Source: Spirochaetaceae bacterium (GTDB lineage Bacteria > Spirochaetota > Spirochaetia > Treponematales > Treponemataceae). Taken from it: DNA of 64,000 bases. Below, piece after piece: positions 50,787 through 59,257 of this stretch (its first letter is position 1; every line of letters starts with the position of its first letter). Location of the stretch: NCBI GenBank assembly GCA_017622135.1, contig JAGARR010000050.1, forward strand, positions 20,340 to 84,339, read 5' to 3'. Under the pieces are notes generated by a model. The model searched no databases. It was not told where the DNA came from and saw only the letters and a list, made by a program, of their open reading frames with translations. A program made the translations under genes and the position numbers.

Positions 50787-52064
50787 ATGGCGGTAGAAAC
50801 ACAGATTTTATCCAACAATGTTGTCCTCGTTACGGAGTCGGTTGCCACAGTGAAGACTGCCGCAGTGGGCTTCTGGTTTCCAGTGGGTTCCCGCTACGAA
50901 GGGGAGGGCCAGCGGGGTGTCTGTCATTTTGTGGAGCACATGGTTTTCAAGGGGACGACCACTCGCAGCGCCTTTGACATTGCCCTGGCCTTTGACCGTA
51001 TGGGCGGCTATCTCAATGCCTTCACCGACCGGGAGACCATGTGCCTGCACTGTGTGATTCCTGCAATCCATTTGCGGCAAGCCCTTGAGGTGATGGTGGA
51101 CATGGCCTCCAACTCCGTCTTTGATCAGAAGGAACTGGAGCGGGAGCGGGCGGTGATCCAGAGCGAGATTGTGTCTTCCCAGGATGATCCGGAGGAAGCG
51201 GCCCTTGATGCTGCCAGCGAGGCGGTGTGGCCTGCCCATCCGCTGTCCGCCCCCATCGCAGGAACGGTGGAGGAGGTGGGTTCCCTAACACGGGAGACCT
51301 TGGTGGACTGGTACAGGAGCCATATCGTAAGTGGCCCCCTGGTGATATGCGCCGCAGGAAATCTTGACCAGCAGGAGCTTTTGCAGGTGGCTGAAGGCTT
51401 GCCTCTTCGGCAGGGTGCTGATGAAAAGGAATCCTTTGAGCCGGAGTGGCGACAGGGTATTCAGTTCAGGGATGCCCCCTTTCGGCAGATGCAGTTTTTC
51501 CTGCAGCTCCCCGTCTTCAAGCCCTCTGCTGCCAGGGACTATTATTGCTGGGCGGTGGCCAATGCCTTGGTGGGGGACACCATGAGCTCCCGCCTCTTCC
51601 AAAAGCTGCGGGAGGAGGGCGGCTACAGCTACAATGTCTACAGTTTCATGACCTACTACAGTGATGCCGCCTGCTGGTGTGCCTATGCCTCTGCCGCCCG
51701 AAAGGATAGCCAGAAGGTGGTGGCCACCTTGTATCGAGAGCTCTATCGTCTAAAGACAGGGGGATTTTCTCGTGATGAGCTGGAGGCGGCCTGCCAGCAT
51801 GTCTGTGGCGAGGAAATCATCGCCGCCGAGGACATGGAGTACCGCTCCAAACGGCTGTTCCGCCACCATAGCTTTGGCTTTCCCCAGTCATCTACGGAAG
51901 AAATTGTCGAGTTGATACACAGCCTTACCAGCCAGGAGGTGACGGCTACTCTGGACAAGCTGCTGGATTTCCAGGAGGCAGCCCTCCTGGTGTACGGCAG
52001 CAATCCTTCGGAGAGCTTCCAGCGGAAAATTAGCGCCTCTGTGGATGAGGTGGAAGAGAGTTGA
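50787..52064 (+). CDS. M16-family zinc peptidase
   Basis: 425 residues, single-unit pitrilysin/processing-peptidase-like. The inverted zinc motif HxxEH is HFVEHMVFKGT (about residues 49-53), with the third ligand Glu some 75 residues later in ERERAVIQSEI. The C-terminal half has the inactive-like partner fold (SSRLFQKLREEGGYSYNVYS). Homologues often follow pnp in other bacteria. GGAAGGAG precedes the ATG. It has no signal peptide, so it acts in the cytoplasm, probably on small peptides. Confidence 0.92.
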   Translation: MAVETQILSNNVVLVTESVATVKTAAVGFWFPVGSRYEGEGQRGVCHFVEHMVFKGTTTRSAFDIALAFDRMGGYLNAFTDRETMCLHCVIPAIHLRQALEVMVDMASNSVFDQKELERERAVIQSEIVSSQDDPEEAALDAASEAVWPAHPLSAPIAGTVEEVGSLTRETLVDWYRSHIVSGPLVICAAGNLDQQELLQVAEGLPLRQGADEKESFEPEWRQGIQFRDAPFRQMQFFLQLPVFKPSAARDYYCWAVANALVGDTMSSRLFQKLREEGGYSYNVYSFMTYYSDAACWCAYASAARKDSQKVVATLYRELYRLKTGGFSRDELEAACQHVCGEEIIAAEDMEYRSKRLFRHHSFGFPQSSTEEIVELIHSLTSQEVTATLDKLLDFQEAALLVYGSNPSESFQRKISASVDEVEES

Positions 52065-52094
52065 TGGTAAGAGTCATAAAATGGTGTTTAGCCT

Positions 52095-52423
52095 GAAATT
52101 CGAGTTTTTAAATCAACCGCAATCTAAAGAAATTTTGATAAAGAGCAAGATTGCGGTTTATCATGTATGATGATTATATTTTCAAAGTCGCCATTTTCAT
52201 TTCAGATTCCACTTAATTTAAATCCATACCGCCAACCCTTTGTGGATTTGCTTCTTCGCACAGGAACTTCAAACATGAGATTTCCTTTTAGACTCTTGAA
52301 AAACATCTGGGTTAAGGTGTAAAGGTGTTCATACATAAGCGTAACTCCTTTGCTTTTTGTTGTGGTAAACAAGTCTTAAGGTTTTACGCTTTTTTGTACA
52401 CTCCTAATAAAACTCGAAATTTG
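52095..52423. mobile_element. Possible MITE-like or decayed insertion segment
   Basis: AT-rich stretch bounded by imperfect inverted copies of AAAT(T)TCGAGTTTT (left 52095-52110, right 52409-52423). It contains an 11-bp inverted repeat AACCGCAATCT/AGATTGCGGTT in the left part and a 44-codon minus-strand frame. It contains no transposase, and no clear target duplication was seen. The composition differs sharply from the genes on both sides. Confidence 0.35.
52202..52336 (-). CDS. 44-residue small protein or gene remnant
   Basis: ATG at 52336 with AAAGGAG 8 bases before it. The sequence is basic and amphipathic (MYEHLYTLTQMFFKSLKGN, then FEVPVRRSKSTKGWRYGFKL). Lysine/arginine-rich with Trp-Arg-Tyr near the end, it could be a nucleic-acid-binding microprotein or the relic of a larger gene. 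It is not recognised. It faces away from the 22-codon gene at 52445, with an AT-rich promoter-like region between. Confidence 0.4.
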   Translation of the reverse strand: MYEHLYTLTQMFFKSLKGNLMFEVPVRRSKSTKGWRYGFKLSGI

Positions 52424-52444
52424 GGGTAAATAAGGAGGTACAAA

Positions 52445-52513
52445 ATGAGTGATGCGATGTTTGATGCAATGCTCTCAGGACTAGATTTTTTCTCGACTTT
52501 CCCAAGTTTTTAA
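52445..52513 (+). CDS. 22-residue micro-ORF with strong ribosome-binding site
   Basis: ATG at 52445 preceded by AAGGAGGT at good spacing, unusual strength for so short a frame. Product MSDAMFDAMLSG followed by LDFFSTFPSF. It may be the 5' end of a truncated gene (its start resembles that of small antitoxin-like proteins) or a leader peptide. Confidence 0.35.
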   Translation: MSDAMFDAMLSGLDFFSTFPSF

Positions 52514-52531
52514 GACAAAAGACAATAATCA

Positions 52532-52672
52532 ATGGCAACAAACCATTCCCCCATAGATGAATTCTTTGGAACGATTGATGATGAGGAAAGGGAAGGGGAG
52601 GCTACTGTTCCCTACAGCGGCTTGAGCGGGGAGGTGGTTGCCTTCATATCATTTTTTCCTTTCACCTGTTGA
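52532..52672 (+). CDS. 46-residue frame, probably a remnant
   Basis: Open from ATG 52532 to TGA 52670-52672 with no clear ribosome-binding site. It begins MATNHSPIDEFFGTIDDEER, is GC-richer than the preceding segment, and ends in a hydrophobic stretch (VVAFISFFPFTC). It may be the leftover end of a genome-core gene cut by the AT-rich segment. Beyond it, TTGAGT (52669-52674) with TACTTT (52693-52698) at 18 bases may be the promoter for the next gene. Confidence 0.25.
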   Translation: MATNHSPIDEFFGTIDDEEREGEATVPYSGLSGEVVAFISFFPFTC

Positions 52673-52737
52673 GTATCTGCTAAGAAAACCGATACTTTAA
52701 AAAACTGTTTGCATGGACTTCAGTTTGGGAGGGGATT

Positions 52738-54114
52738 ATGAGCAAGCGGAAGGGTTTCCTGTGTCTATTGATGGTTGTGATGGGGGCATCGGTATTCGCC
52801 CTGTACAATAGGCAGGGAATTCCCGATTCTTCAGAGATTCGGCAAAAATTGGTGGAGTCCTGGTTCACTGCTCCGGTGGAGGCTGTGCGGGGAAAGGTTC
52901 CTGAGCTTCATAGAAACAATGTGGGCACGGTCTTCCAGATTCGTTCCGAGGAGGACGGGAGCCAGCTGATGATTGTGGTGGCTCCCCGCCAGAAGATTTC
53001 GGTGGACATGTATTCCGGCGGGCAGGTGAGCGCCTCCACGGTGGACGTGTATCCCGCCACCTCTGCCGGCAGCTGGGTGCTGCACCGGGACATCAAGAGC
53101 GGCGAGCCCCTGTACATCCGCTACTATTTTGCCAGTGAGCCTGAGGTGTATATGCAGATGAATTTCAACAACCACAAGGTGCTGGCTGACTTTGTGGTGT
53201 TTGATGGCTATGCCGCTAGGGGGGTTCCTGTTGGAATTCCTTTCCAGCGTCTGTACAAGGCATCCTTTTTGGAGGTCTTTGACATGACGGAAAGCACCCT
53301 TCCCTGGAACTATATCAATATCATGCCGGCCCTCTATCATCCTGTGCTGCAGATGATTGCTGTGATTCGGGAGAATCTCGAACGGATTACGCCCCTGGAG
53401 GATGCTGCCTACAACGAGGATGGAAATGCCGTCTACATTTCCACTGGCAAGCAGCGGATTGAGTCTCTCGAGATGCGGGAGGCTGGGGAATTGAGTCTGT
53501 CCTCCGCCGGCTTCATCAAGTGGATTGTGGACGGCCTGGTGATTCCAGTGGGAGGAAGCTACACCCGGCTGGAGCCCTTGACTATGCCCACGGTGCAGGC
53601 TCGTCAGGGGAGCTTTGCGGAGAGCGTGGGGGAGGAATTCGCTGTGTCCTTCTCCTTGGACTGGACCAGAAACCTGGCGGCAGCAGTCCTCTCCACCTAT
53701 TCGGGAAGGAATTTCTACTACAACACCTCTGGCTGCGACGTGCTGATAGAGCCCTTCGCCGCCGAAATCGATGAATTCGGCAAGTTGTCCAATTCCCTGG
53801 GCTACCTGAAGGATACCGGCTACCGCATCAACACCATCAAGGGGCTGCTCTATGTGCTGGCGGTGACGGAGCCGGGAAAGCTGTACCTTGGTGCCGTGCG
53901 CCAGAGCCACCGTCCCTCCGTGGAGTCTCCCGAGGTACAATTCTTTACGGAATCGGTGGCCATCTTCCCCTATTTCGATGGTTATGGTCAGTTCCAGGTG
54001 GTGATTTTTGAGAATGGCAAGGAGATTTCCCTGGAAACCTTCATGGACCGCTACAAGGACTCCTACGTTCATTTAGTTAGAATTAATGCTTCCGAGCGTT
54101 TCTTTCCCCAATGA
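52738..54114 (+). CDS. Exported protein of unknown function
   Basis: 458 residues with a signal peptide (MSKRKGFLCLLMVVMGASVF, cleavage near ALY). GGGAGGGG precedes the ATG. The N-terminal third is strand-rich (VGTVFQIRSEEDGSQLMIVV, VDVYPATSAGSWVLHRD), followed by a region on membrane-facing aromatic strands (YIRYYFASEPEVYMQMNF), then a helical segment (YHPVLQMIAVIRENLERITP). The end has KELYLG-like and YKDSYVHLVRINASERFFP segments. I do not recognise the family. Its place before the TPR/barrel/TonB operon suggests an envelope role. No catalytic motif is evident. Confidence 0.78.
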   Translation: MSKRKGFLCLLMVVMGASVFALYNRQGIPDSSEIRQKLVESWFTAPVEAVRGKVPELHRNNVGTVFQIRSEEDGSQLMIVVAPRQKISVDMYSGGQVSASTVDVYPATSAGSWVLHRDIKSGEPLYIRYYFASEPEVYMQMNFNNHKVLADFVVFDGYAARGVPVGIPFQRLYKASFLEVFDMTESTLPWNYINIMPALYHPVLQMIAVIRENLERITPLEDAAYNEDGNAVYISTGKQRIESLEMREAGELSLSSAGFIKWIVDGLVIPVGGSYTRLEPLTMPTVQARQGSFAESVGEEFAVSFSLDWTRNLAAAVLSTYSGRNFYYNTSGCDVLIEPFAAEIDEFGKLSNSLGYLKDTGYRINTIKGLLYVLAVTEPGKLYLGAVRQSHRPSVESPEVQFFTESVAIFPYFDGYGQFQVVIFENGKEISLETFMDRYKDSYVHLVRINASERFFPQ

Positions 54115-54181
54115 TGATTGTTTATGGTGCGAGGTCGGTCCCGTACCGGCCTTGTCCATAGCTTGATTCATTGAGGATTTT

Positions 54182-56359
54182 GTGCAGCAGAAAAAATCTT
54201 TTTTCACACTTTTGTATTCGGGTGGCCCTGGAGCCTTCGTCTTTTCCTTCTGTATTCTATTGATAATCTCAAATTGTACGTCGCATCCCCTCTTTTCACA
54301 GAATGCAGGTGACGAGGAGCTTTCGCTGGTGGATACTGGGCTGCAGAGTCAGTTCTGGGCGGGGGTGGACTTCTTCCAGGAGGGGCAATACCAGCAGGCG
54401 GCCCGCAGCCTGAAGCCGGTGCTGGATGCCTGCCTTCGGCAGCAGGAGTCTGCCCCGACGAAAGCAGCGTTTCCCCTTGATTCTGGTCAGGTGGCCGCTG
54501 CCGCAAACCTCTACGCCCTCTCTCTCATTCGTCTGGGCCACCGGGAGGAGGGATTGCAGTCCCTTGCTGAATACTACCGTCTGGGCATCCTTGACGGGGA
54601 GGGGCTGTTGAACTACAGCCGTGGAGCCATGGAAAAGAAGGAGTTCAAGCTGGCGTTCCAGTTGGCTCAGGAGGCGTGCACTGTGGCAGGGCGTCCCTCA
54701 GGTGGGGCGGCCTCCTTCCAGAATGAGGCTGGCTGGAACGGCCGCTGCAATTATGTGGCGGCACTGGCAGCCTTTGGTCTGGGGGACTGGCTCCAGGCGG
54801 AACAGCTTTTTGAGGATAGCCGTCGTCTGGACGAGGCTGCCTTCGCAGAGAATCCCTACCACCAGTATTATCTGGGGCTTGCCCAGTTCCGGCAGAACAA
54901 GTGGTCAGTGGCCTACCAGACCCTCCAGAGCCTGTACCATTCCCACCCGAACCATCCCTTGTCAGAGAAGACTGCCCGCCTTGCCATCCATTGCACCCTC
55001 CAGCTGTGGCAGGGCCAGGATAACAGTCGTACCTCCTCCCATTGGTGGAACAAGGCTGCGGAGCTGGCTCTGGAGCTGGTGCATACTGCTTCGGAACGGC
55101 AGCTCCAGCCGGACTCCCTGTCCCGCCAGCAGGCGGTGATTTTAGCCGCCAGAATCTACAGAGACGGCGGCCGCCACCAGGAGGCCCTATCTCTGCTGGA
55201 GCCCTATCTGGAGCGGCAGGACGCGCCTTCCCTTTCCTGCCGTTTTCTTGCGGCGGAGATTCTGGCCTCCCAGGGAAAATCGGAGGGGTCCCAGGAGACG
55301 CTGGAGTTGGCGGCGGCGGCGTATGGCAAGCTGGGGGAAATCTGCAGTCCCTCTGGTGCTGGTACCGGAGCTAGTGCAGAATTCAGCATTGATTCCAGGG
55401 GGCTTGCCCAGGAGCTGAGGGCTTTAGGTGACACGGCATCCTATCGTCAGGGGGAGCTCCTCTATTCCATGGAAAAATACAGGGATGCGGCCCAGGCCTT
55501 TGCCTTCTACCGCCACAATTATCCTGCTGGAAGTCATGGTGATGCCGCCCTATACTTTAATGGGGAGGCCCTGAGGCGGGAGGGCTTTCATGACCAGGCG
55601 ATTCTCCTGCATGAAACACTGCTGGTTCGCTATCCTGAAAGCAGCTTTGCCTTTAGCTCCCAGGTGGCATTGATGGGACTGTACAAGACAAAGGGGGAGT
55701 ATCAGCTGGCTCTGGAACAGGGGCGGCAGTTGCAAACGCAATTCCCCCAGCAGGCAAAGACCATGGATGTGGAAGGACAACTGGAAGACTTGGTGCTTTT
55801 GGAGCAGGGAGCCGACTCCCGCACTGTGGAACTGCTTCACCAGTACAGGGCGGCGGGGGAGTGCGGAACGAGGGAGGGGCGTCGCTTGGCGGTGCAGCTT
55901 GCCGCCCGCTACCGTTCCTCCAGTCAGGAAATCACCGCCGCAGAGCGGGTTCTCTTGGAGTTGTTGGACGCACTTGGCTTGCAGGGGGATCACGTTGCTG
56001 ACGGTACAGATGACCGTGGCATGGAGCTGACGGCGGTGGGGGAACTGCCCCGCAGGTGGGTGGGGGAGGAGGAAGTGGCCGCCCAGGGATCCTATCTGCT
56101 GGCAGACCTGTACCGGCAGGCGGGACGTTACCGTGAGTCCGCACAGCTCTTCCTTGTCTCCGCCCGATTCTTTTTGCTGGCGGGCAATGGAACGGAGGGG
56201 GGCGGTGATGCTGGTGAGGCGGCGGCAGCAGCCCTGTACCGTGGGGCGGAAAGCTTTGATGTTGCAGGCTTGCGGGCGGACTGTCGTGCGGTAGCCCATC
56301 AGCTGGAAAGTCTCTTTCCCCAGTCACGATGGACTAGTGCGGTCAGAATTTTTTTGTAG
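54182..56359 (+). CDS. Large periplasmic TPR protein of the TonB operon
   Basis: 725 residues from a GTG start at 54182 (GAGGA before it). The N-terminal hydrophobic segment (FVFSFCILLIISNC) is a signal, and the Cys could be lipidated. Most of the rest is tetratricopeptide-like helix pairs: SQFWAGVDFFQEGQYQQAAR, LYALSLIRLGHREEG, YYLGLAQFRQNKWSVAYQTL, and QGELLYSMEKYRDAAQAFAFY. It ends 11 bases before the barrel gene and begins the tight run barrel-exbB-exbD-tonB. A periplasmic scaffold for the motor or its substrate is the best guess. The GC-rich, Gly-rich C-terminus (AGNGTEGGGDAGEAAAA) is low complexity. Confidence 0.8.
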   Translation: MQQKKSFFTLLYSGGPGAFVFSFCILLIISNCTSHPLFSQNAGDEELSLVDTGLQSQFWAGVDFFQEGQYQQAARSLKPVLDACLRQQESAPTKAAFPLDSGQVAAAANLYALSLIRLGHREEGLQSLAEYYRLGILDGEGLLNYSRGAMEKKEFKLAFQLAQEACTVAGRPSGGAASFQNEAGWNGRCNYVAALAAFGLGDWLQAEQLFEDSRRLDEAAFAENPYHQYYLGLAQFRQNKWSVAYQTLQSLYHSHPNHPLSEKTARLAIHCTLQLWQGQDNSRTSSHWWNKAAELALELVHTASERQLQPDSLSRQQAVILAARIYRDGGRHQEALSLLEPYLERQDAPSLSCRFLAAEILASQGKSEGSQETLELAAAAYGKLGEICSPSGAGTGASAEFSIDSRGLAQELRALGDTASYRQGELLYSMEKYRDAAQAFAFYRHNYPAGSHGDAALYFNGEALRREGFHDQAILLHETLLVRYPESSFAFSSQVALMGLYKTKGEYQLALEQGRQLQTQFPQQAKTMDVEGQLEDLVLLEQGADSRTVELLHQYRAAGECGTREGRRLAVQLAARYRSSSQEITAAERVLLELLDALGLQGDHVADGTDDRGMELTAVGELPRRWVGEEEVAAQGSYLLADLYRQAGRYRESAQLFLVSARFFLLAGNGTEGGGDAGEAAAAALYRGAESFDVAGLRADCRAVAHQLESLFPQSRWTSAVRIFL

Positions 56360-56370
56360 CGGAGGCGAGT

Positions 56371-58182
56371 ATGGCTGCGATTCATTTGGAAGACTGTCCT
56401 GGTGTTTTCTCTAGGCTACCGTGTACGTCCATCCTGGGGTGGCCTGTCCTGTTGAGGCTGATCTTTTGTCTGCTCCTGCCCACTGTTGTCTCCGCCCAGG
56501 AGGTGTACCTCCCCGACATCACCACCGTTATTGCCGGAGAGGAGCTGGAGGTAGCGGAGGAAGCCCTGCCCGAGTATTCTGCCTCCCTTCCCCAGCGTCC
56601 CCCTGTTTCTCCGGAGCCTCCGCAACCAGTACCGGAGCCGGTTGCGCCTGTGCAGGAACCGCTTCCTCCCTCGGTGGTGGAGCTGGCCAGCAGTCTGCCA
56701 CAACAGCAATTTTTTGTGGAGGGACTCATAGCTCCTGCCTGGCCCTTGGGCTTGTTGTCCCAGTTCCAGGTGTATACGGAAGGTGAGGCTCCCTTTCGGC
56801 TGGACTTTGGCTATGGGATGGTGGGGGGCTATGGCTTGGAAACAACAGAGGACGGCTTTTTTCACACCAAGAGCCTCCTTTCTGTGGAAAAGACCTTCCT
56901 GTTGAAAAAGAAGTCCCTGCAATCATCAGGAAATGGAATCGGAACACAGGAGCCTTCTCCCGCCCAGCTGAAGGTGGCAGGAGGCTACCTGTCTCTGGAC
57001 AATGGACTGCAAGGTCACAGCCTCCTTTTTGACGACATAAACCGACGTGGCGCCAGCCTCCAAATGGCCATGGAGGTCCCGTTGCCCCATGGATTCAGCC
57101 TTGGGGCAGTCCTTCCCTTGGGCTGGTACAACCGGTATGCAGGCTTTTCCAGCACAGTGGGCAGAACCAAAGTGAACCGTGGGGTGGCGCTCTCCATCCT
57201 GCAGCTGACTCCTCAGCTGAAAGCCACCTGGAGCACTGCTGCCCACCAGCCTTTCCCTAGCAGCCATCTCTTTGACTTGGGGCTGGTTCTGGGGTGGGGC
57301 TACACTGCCAGCCTTGATCCTGAGGTGGTGCTGTCCCAGAACAGGATGCATCTGGAGGTCTCCGCTACCTGGCGGTGGAATGCTGCCCTGAAGGTGCAGG
57401 GGAATCTGTCCCTAGTCTCTTTCCCCTCGGGCAGCGGGGCAGACGATGTGAGGCTTCTCCTGCCCTTTTCCCTAGGGGTGGAGTGGGGGAGAAGGCTGAA
57501 ACAGGGAGACCTGCAGCTCTTTGCCCGAGGTGGACTGGAGTCCCGCCCGGTGAACTTCCTGGAGCTGGAGGAACGGGAGGCCTTTGTGAACCTGCTGGCA
57601 AAGAGTCTCATCAAGGAGGGGGAGCAGAGCGACTGGTTCTTCACTGCTGGTGCACGGCTTCCCCTGGTTTCCCACCTTGGTCTTGACCTAGAGGCTGACT
57701 TCAAGCAGTCGGCCTTTGGAAACAATGTGCTGACGGGGAACTATGCCGCTGGCATCAATGGATATACGGGACTCTTCGCCGAAGATTTTGTGGCGAGAAC
57801 AGCCTTTGCCACCCAAGGGGCTGTAACGATGGAGCTCAACAGTTTTTTAATGAAAGCAGGCTGGCGGGGAAATTGGCTCTATGTGCCGGCCTATCTTCCT
57901 CCCCACTGCATCTTCCTGTCCCTGGGCTACAATGCTCCCTCCGAAGGCTGGAATGGAGCCTTCCGTTGGGGTGGAGCGGTGCACACGGATTTTGGCATCC
58001 ATGGGCCAGACAATGTGCCGGAGCTGGGTGTCATGGCCTACTTCAAGCCCGTGGAGAACCTGCGGCTGGCGCTGGAGTTGCGGGACATGATCAAGCTGTT
58101 TTCCGGCAGGCAGCGGGTGCTGGTGGAACCCTACGTGAAGGAGTCTGGTTCAGTCTCCCTCTCGCTGCACTTTCGTTTTTAG
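56371..58182 (+). CDS. Outer-membrane beta-barrel protein of the TonB operon
   Basis: 603 residues. A signal segment (LLRLIFCLLLPTVVSAQ, preceded by ~27 residues that may be over-extension) is followed by a Pro/Glu-rich linker (about 75-105, PPVSPEPPQPVPEPVAPVQE). Then come about 470 residues of alternating amphipathic strands with many Gly/aromatic girdle residues (FRLDFGYGMVGGYGLE, LHLEVSATWRWN-type, RLALELRDMIKLF). The chain ends SVSLSLHFRF, with the terminal Phe typical of BAM-assembled barrels. No TonB-dependent plug domain is evident, so whether it is the motor's client is open. exbB starts 8 bases later. Confidence 0.78.
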   Translation: MAAIHLEDCPGVFSRLPCTSILGWPVLLRLIFCLLLPTVVSAQEVYLPDITTVIAGEELEVAEEALPEYSASLPQRPPVSPEPPQPVPEPVAPVQEPLPPSVVELASSLPQQQFFVEGLIAPAWPLGLLSQFQVYTEGEAPFRLDFGYGMVGGYGLETTEDGFFHTKSLLSVEKTFLLKKKSLQSSGNGIGTQEPSPAQLKVAGGYLSLDNGLQGHSLLFDDINRRGASLQMAMEVPLPHGFSLGAVLPLGWYNRYAGFSSTVGRTKVNRGVALSILQLTPQLKATWSTAAHQPFPSSHLFDLGLVLGWGYTASLDPEVVLSQNRMHLEVSATWRWNAALKVQGNLSLVSFPSGSGADDVRLLLPFSLGVEWGRRLKQGDLQLFARGGLESRPVNFLELEEREAFVNLLAKSLIKEGEQSDWFFTAGARLPLVSHLGLDLEADFKQSAFGNNVLTGNYAAGINGYTGLFAEDFVARTAFATQGAVTMELNSFLMKAGWRGNWLYVPAYLPPHCIFLSLGYNAPSEGWNGAFRWGGAVHTDFGIHGPDNVPELGVMAYFKPVENLRLALELRDMIKLFSGRQRVLVEPYVKESGSVSLSLHFRF

Positions 58183-58190
58183 GAGTGAAT

Positions 58191-58817
58191 ATGATTGACT
58201 TGATAAAGAGCGGTGGCCCCCTGATGATTCCCCTGGGACTCTGCGCCGTGTTGGCCACCTTCATCATTTTGGAGCGCTTCATCTATTTCAGCAGCGTCAG
58301 CCGAAAGGACCGGTTCTTTCTGGATCGTCTCCTGTCCCTGATTCACAGCTGCCGCTTTGACGAGGCCCTCTCTTGGTGCACGGACGTGGCCACTCCCGCT
58401 TCCCAGGTGGCCTCCCAGGCCATTGCCCTGCGCCATCTGCCTGAGTCTGACTTGAAGGAGCTGGTGGCCGCTGAGTTGGATCGCCAGGTTCCACGGCTGG
58501 ACAAGTTCATCACGGCCCTGGGGACCATCGCCAATGTGGCCACCTTGCTGGGACTGCTGGGAACGGTGACGGGCACCATCCAGGCCTTCGGTGTGTTGGG
58601 TGCGGGGCAGTCCATGGGCAATCCAGCTGCACTGGCTGGCTCCATTGCGGAGGCTCTGGTGACTACCGCCACGGGCCTATGCATCTCCATTCCCGCCGTC
58701 ATCTGCCACAACCATTTTGTGGCCACCGTCAACAGACGGATTGCCGCCATGGAGTCCATTGCCACCGCCGTGGTGATTCAGGTTTGTGGCCGCAATCTCG
58801 TAGGGAAGAACCTATGA
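58191..58817 (+). CDS. exbB: ExbB / TolQ / MotA-family proton channel
   Basis: 208 residues from ATG at 58191 (AGGAGTG before it). Three membrane segments: about 10-30 (LMIPLGLCAVLATFIILERF), 110-135 (GTIANVATLLGLLGTVTGTI) and 150-175 (EALVTTATGLCISIPAVI). The conserved TLLGLLGTVTG and EALVTTATGL motifs line the ion path. It forms the pentameric stator around ExbD. The longer upstream frame lies inside the barrel gene and is rejected. It overlaps exbD by four bases (ATGA). Confidence 0.94.
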   Translation: MIDLIKSGGPLMIPLGLCAVLATFIILERFIYFSSVSRKDRFFLDRLLSLIHSCRFDEALSWCTDVATPASQVASQAIALRHLPESDLKELVAAELDRQVPRLDKFITALGTIANVATLLGLLGTVTGTIQAFGVLGAGQSMGNPAALAGSIAEALVTTATGLCISIPAVICHNHFVATVNRRIAAMESIATAVVIQVCGRNLVGKNL

Positions 58818-59257
58818 GTTTCCGTGGAATGTTCGCCTCCCGGAGTGGAAGGAATGGCCGTGAAGGCAGGAGTCGTACCTCCCAGGTGGATATGATTCCC
58901 CTGATCGACATCGTGTTCCAGCTGATTCTCTTCTTTCTGGTGTCCACCACCTTCGCCCTTCTGCCGGGCATTACCGTGAACTTGCCCCAGTCTACCACAG
59001 CGGAGGAAAGCCAGGTTGCGGGGCTGGTGATTACCCTGTCGGCCGATGGCGGTCTGTGGCTCAACGACCAGTCCGTGACACTGCAGCAGCTTGACCAGCA
59101 GCTGGCCGCCTTTGACACCCAGACTATTCCACGGCAGGAGTACCCGGTGCAGTTGGAGGCTGATGCCCAGGTGACCAACGGAGTCATCGTGGGGATATTT
59201 GACCTGCTGCGGAAGAACGGCTTTTCTGCGGTGAACCTGCGGACGGTGGAGCGATAG
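58814..59257 (+). CDS. exbD: ExbD / TolR-family protein
   Basis: 147 residues. A basic N-terminal arm is followed by QVDMIPLIDIVFQLILFFLV: the Asp in PLIDIVFQLIL is the conserved proton-carrying residue in the single membrane helix. The periplasmic C-terminal domain (EYPVQLEADAQVTNGVIVGI) is the usual ExbD/TolR fold. The stop shares a base with the GTG of the TonB-like gene. Confidence 0.94.
   Translation: MSFRGMFASRSGRNGREGRSRTSQVDMIPLIDIVFQLILFFLVSTTFALLPGITVNLPQSTTAEESQVAGLVITLSADGGLWLNDQSVTLQQLDQQLAAFDTQTIPRQEYPVQLEADAQVTNGVIVGIFDLLRKNGFSAVNLRTVER

Noticed and set aside
57873..58190. Longer N-terminus for ExbB
   Set aside because: It lies inside the barrel gene and lacks any ExbB similarity; AGGAGTG and the conserved MIDLI start are at 58191.
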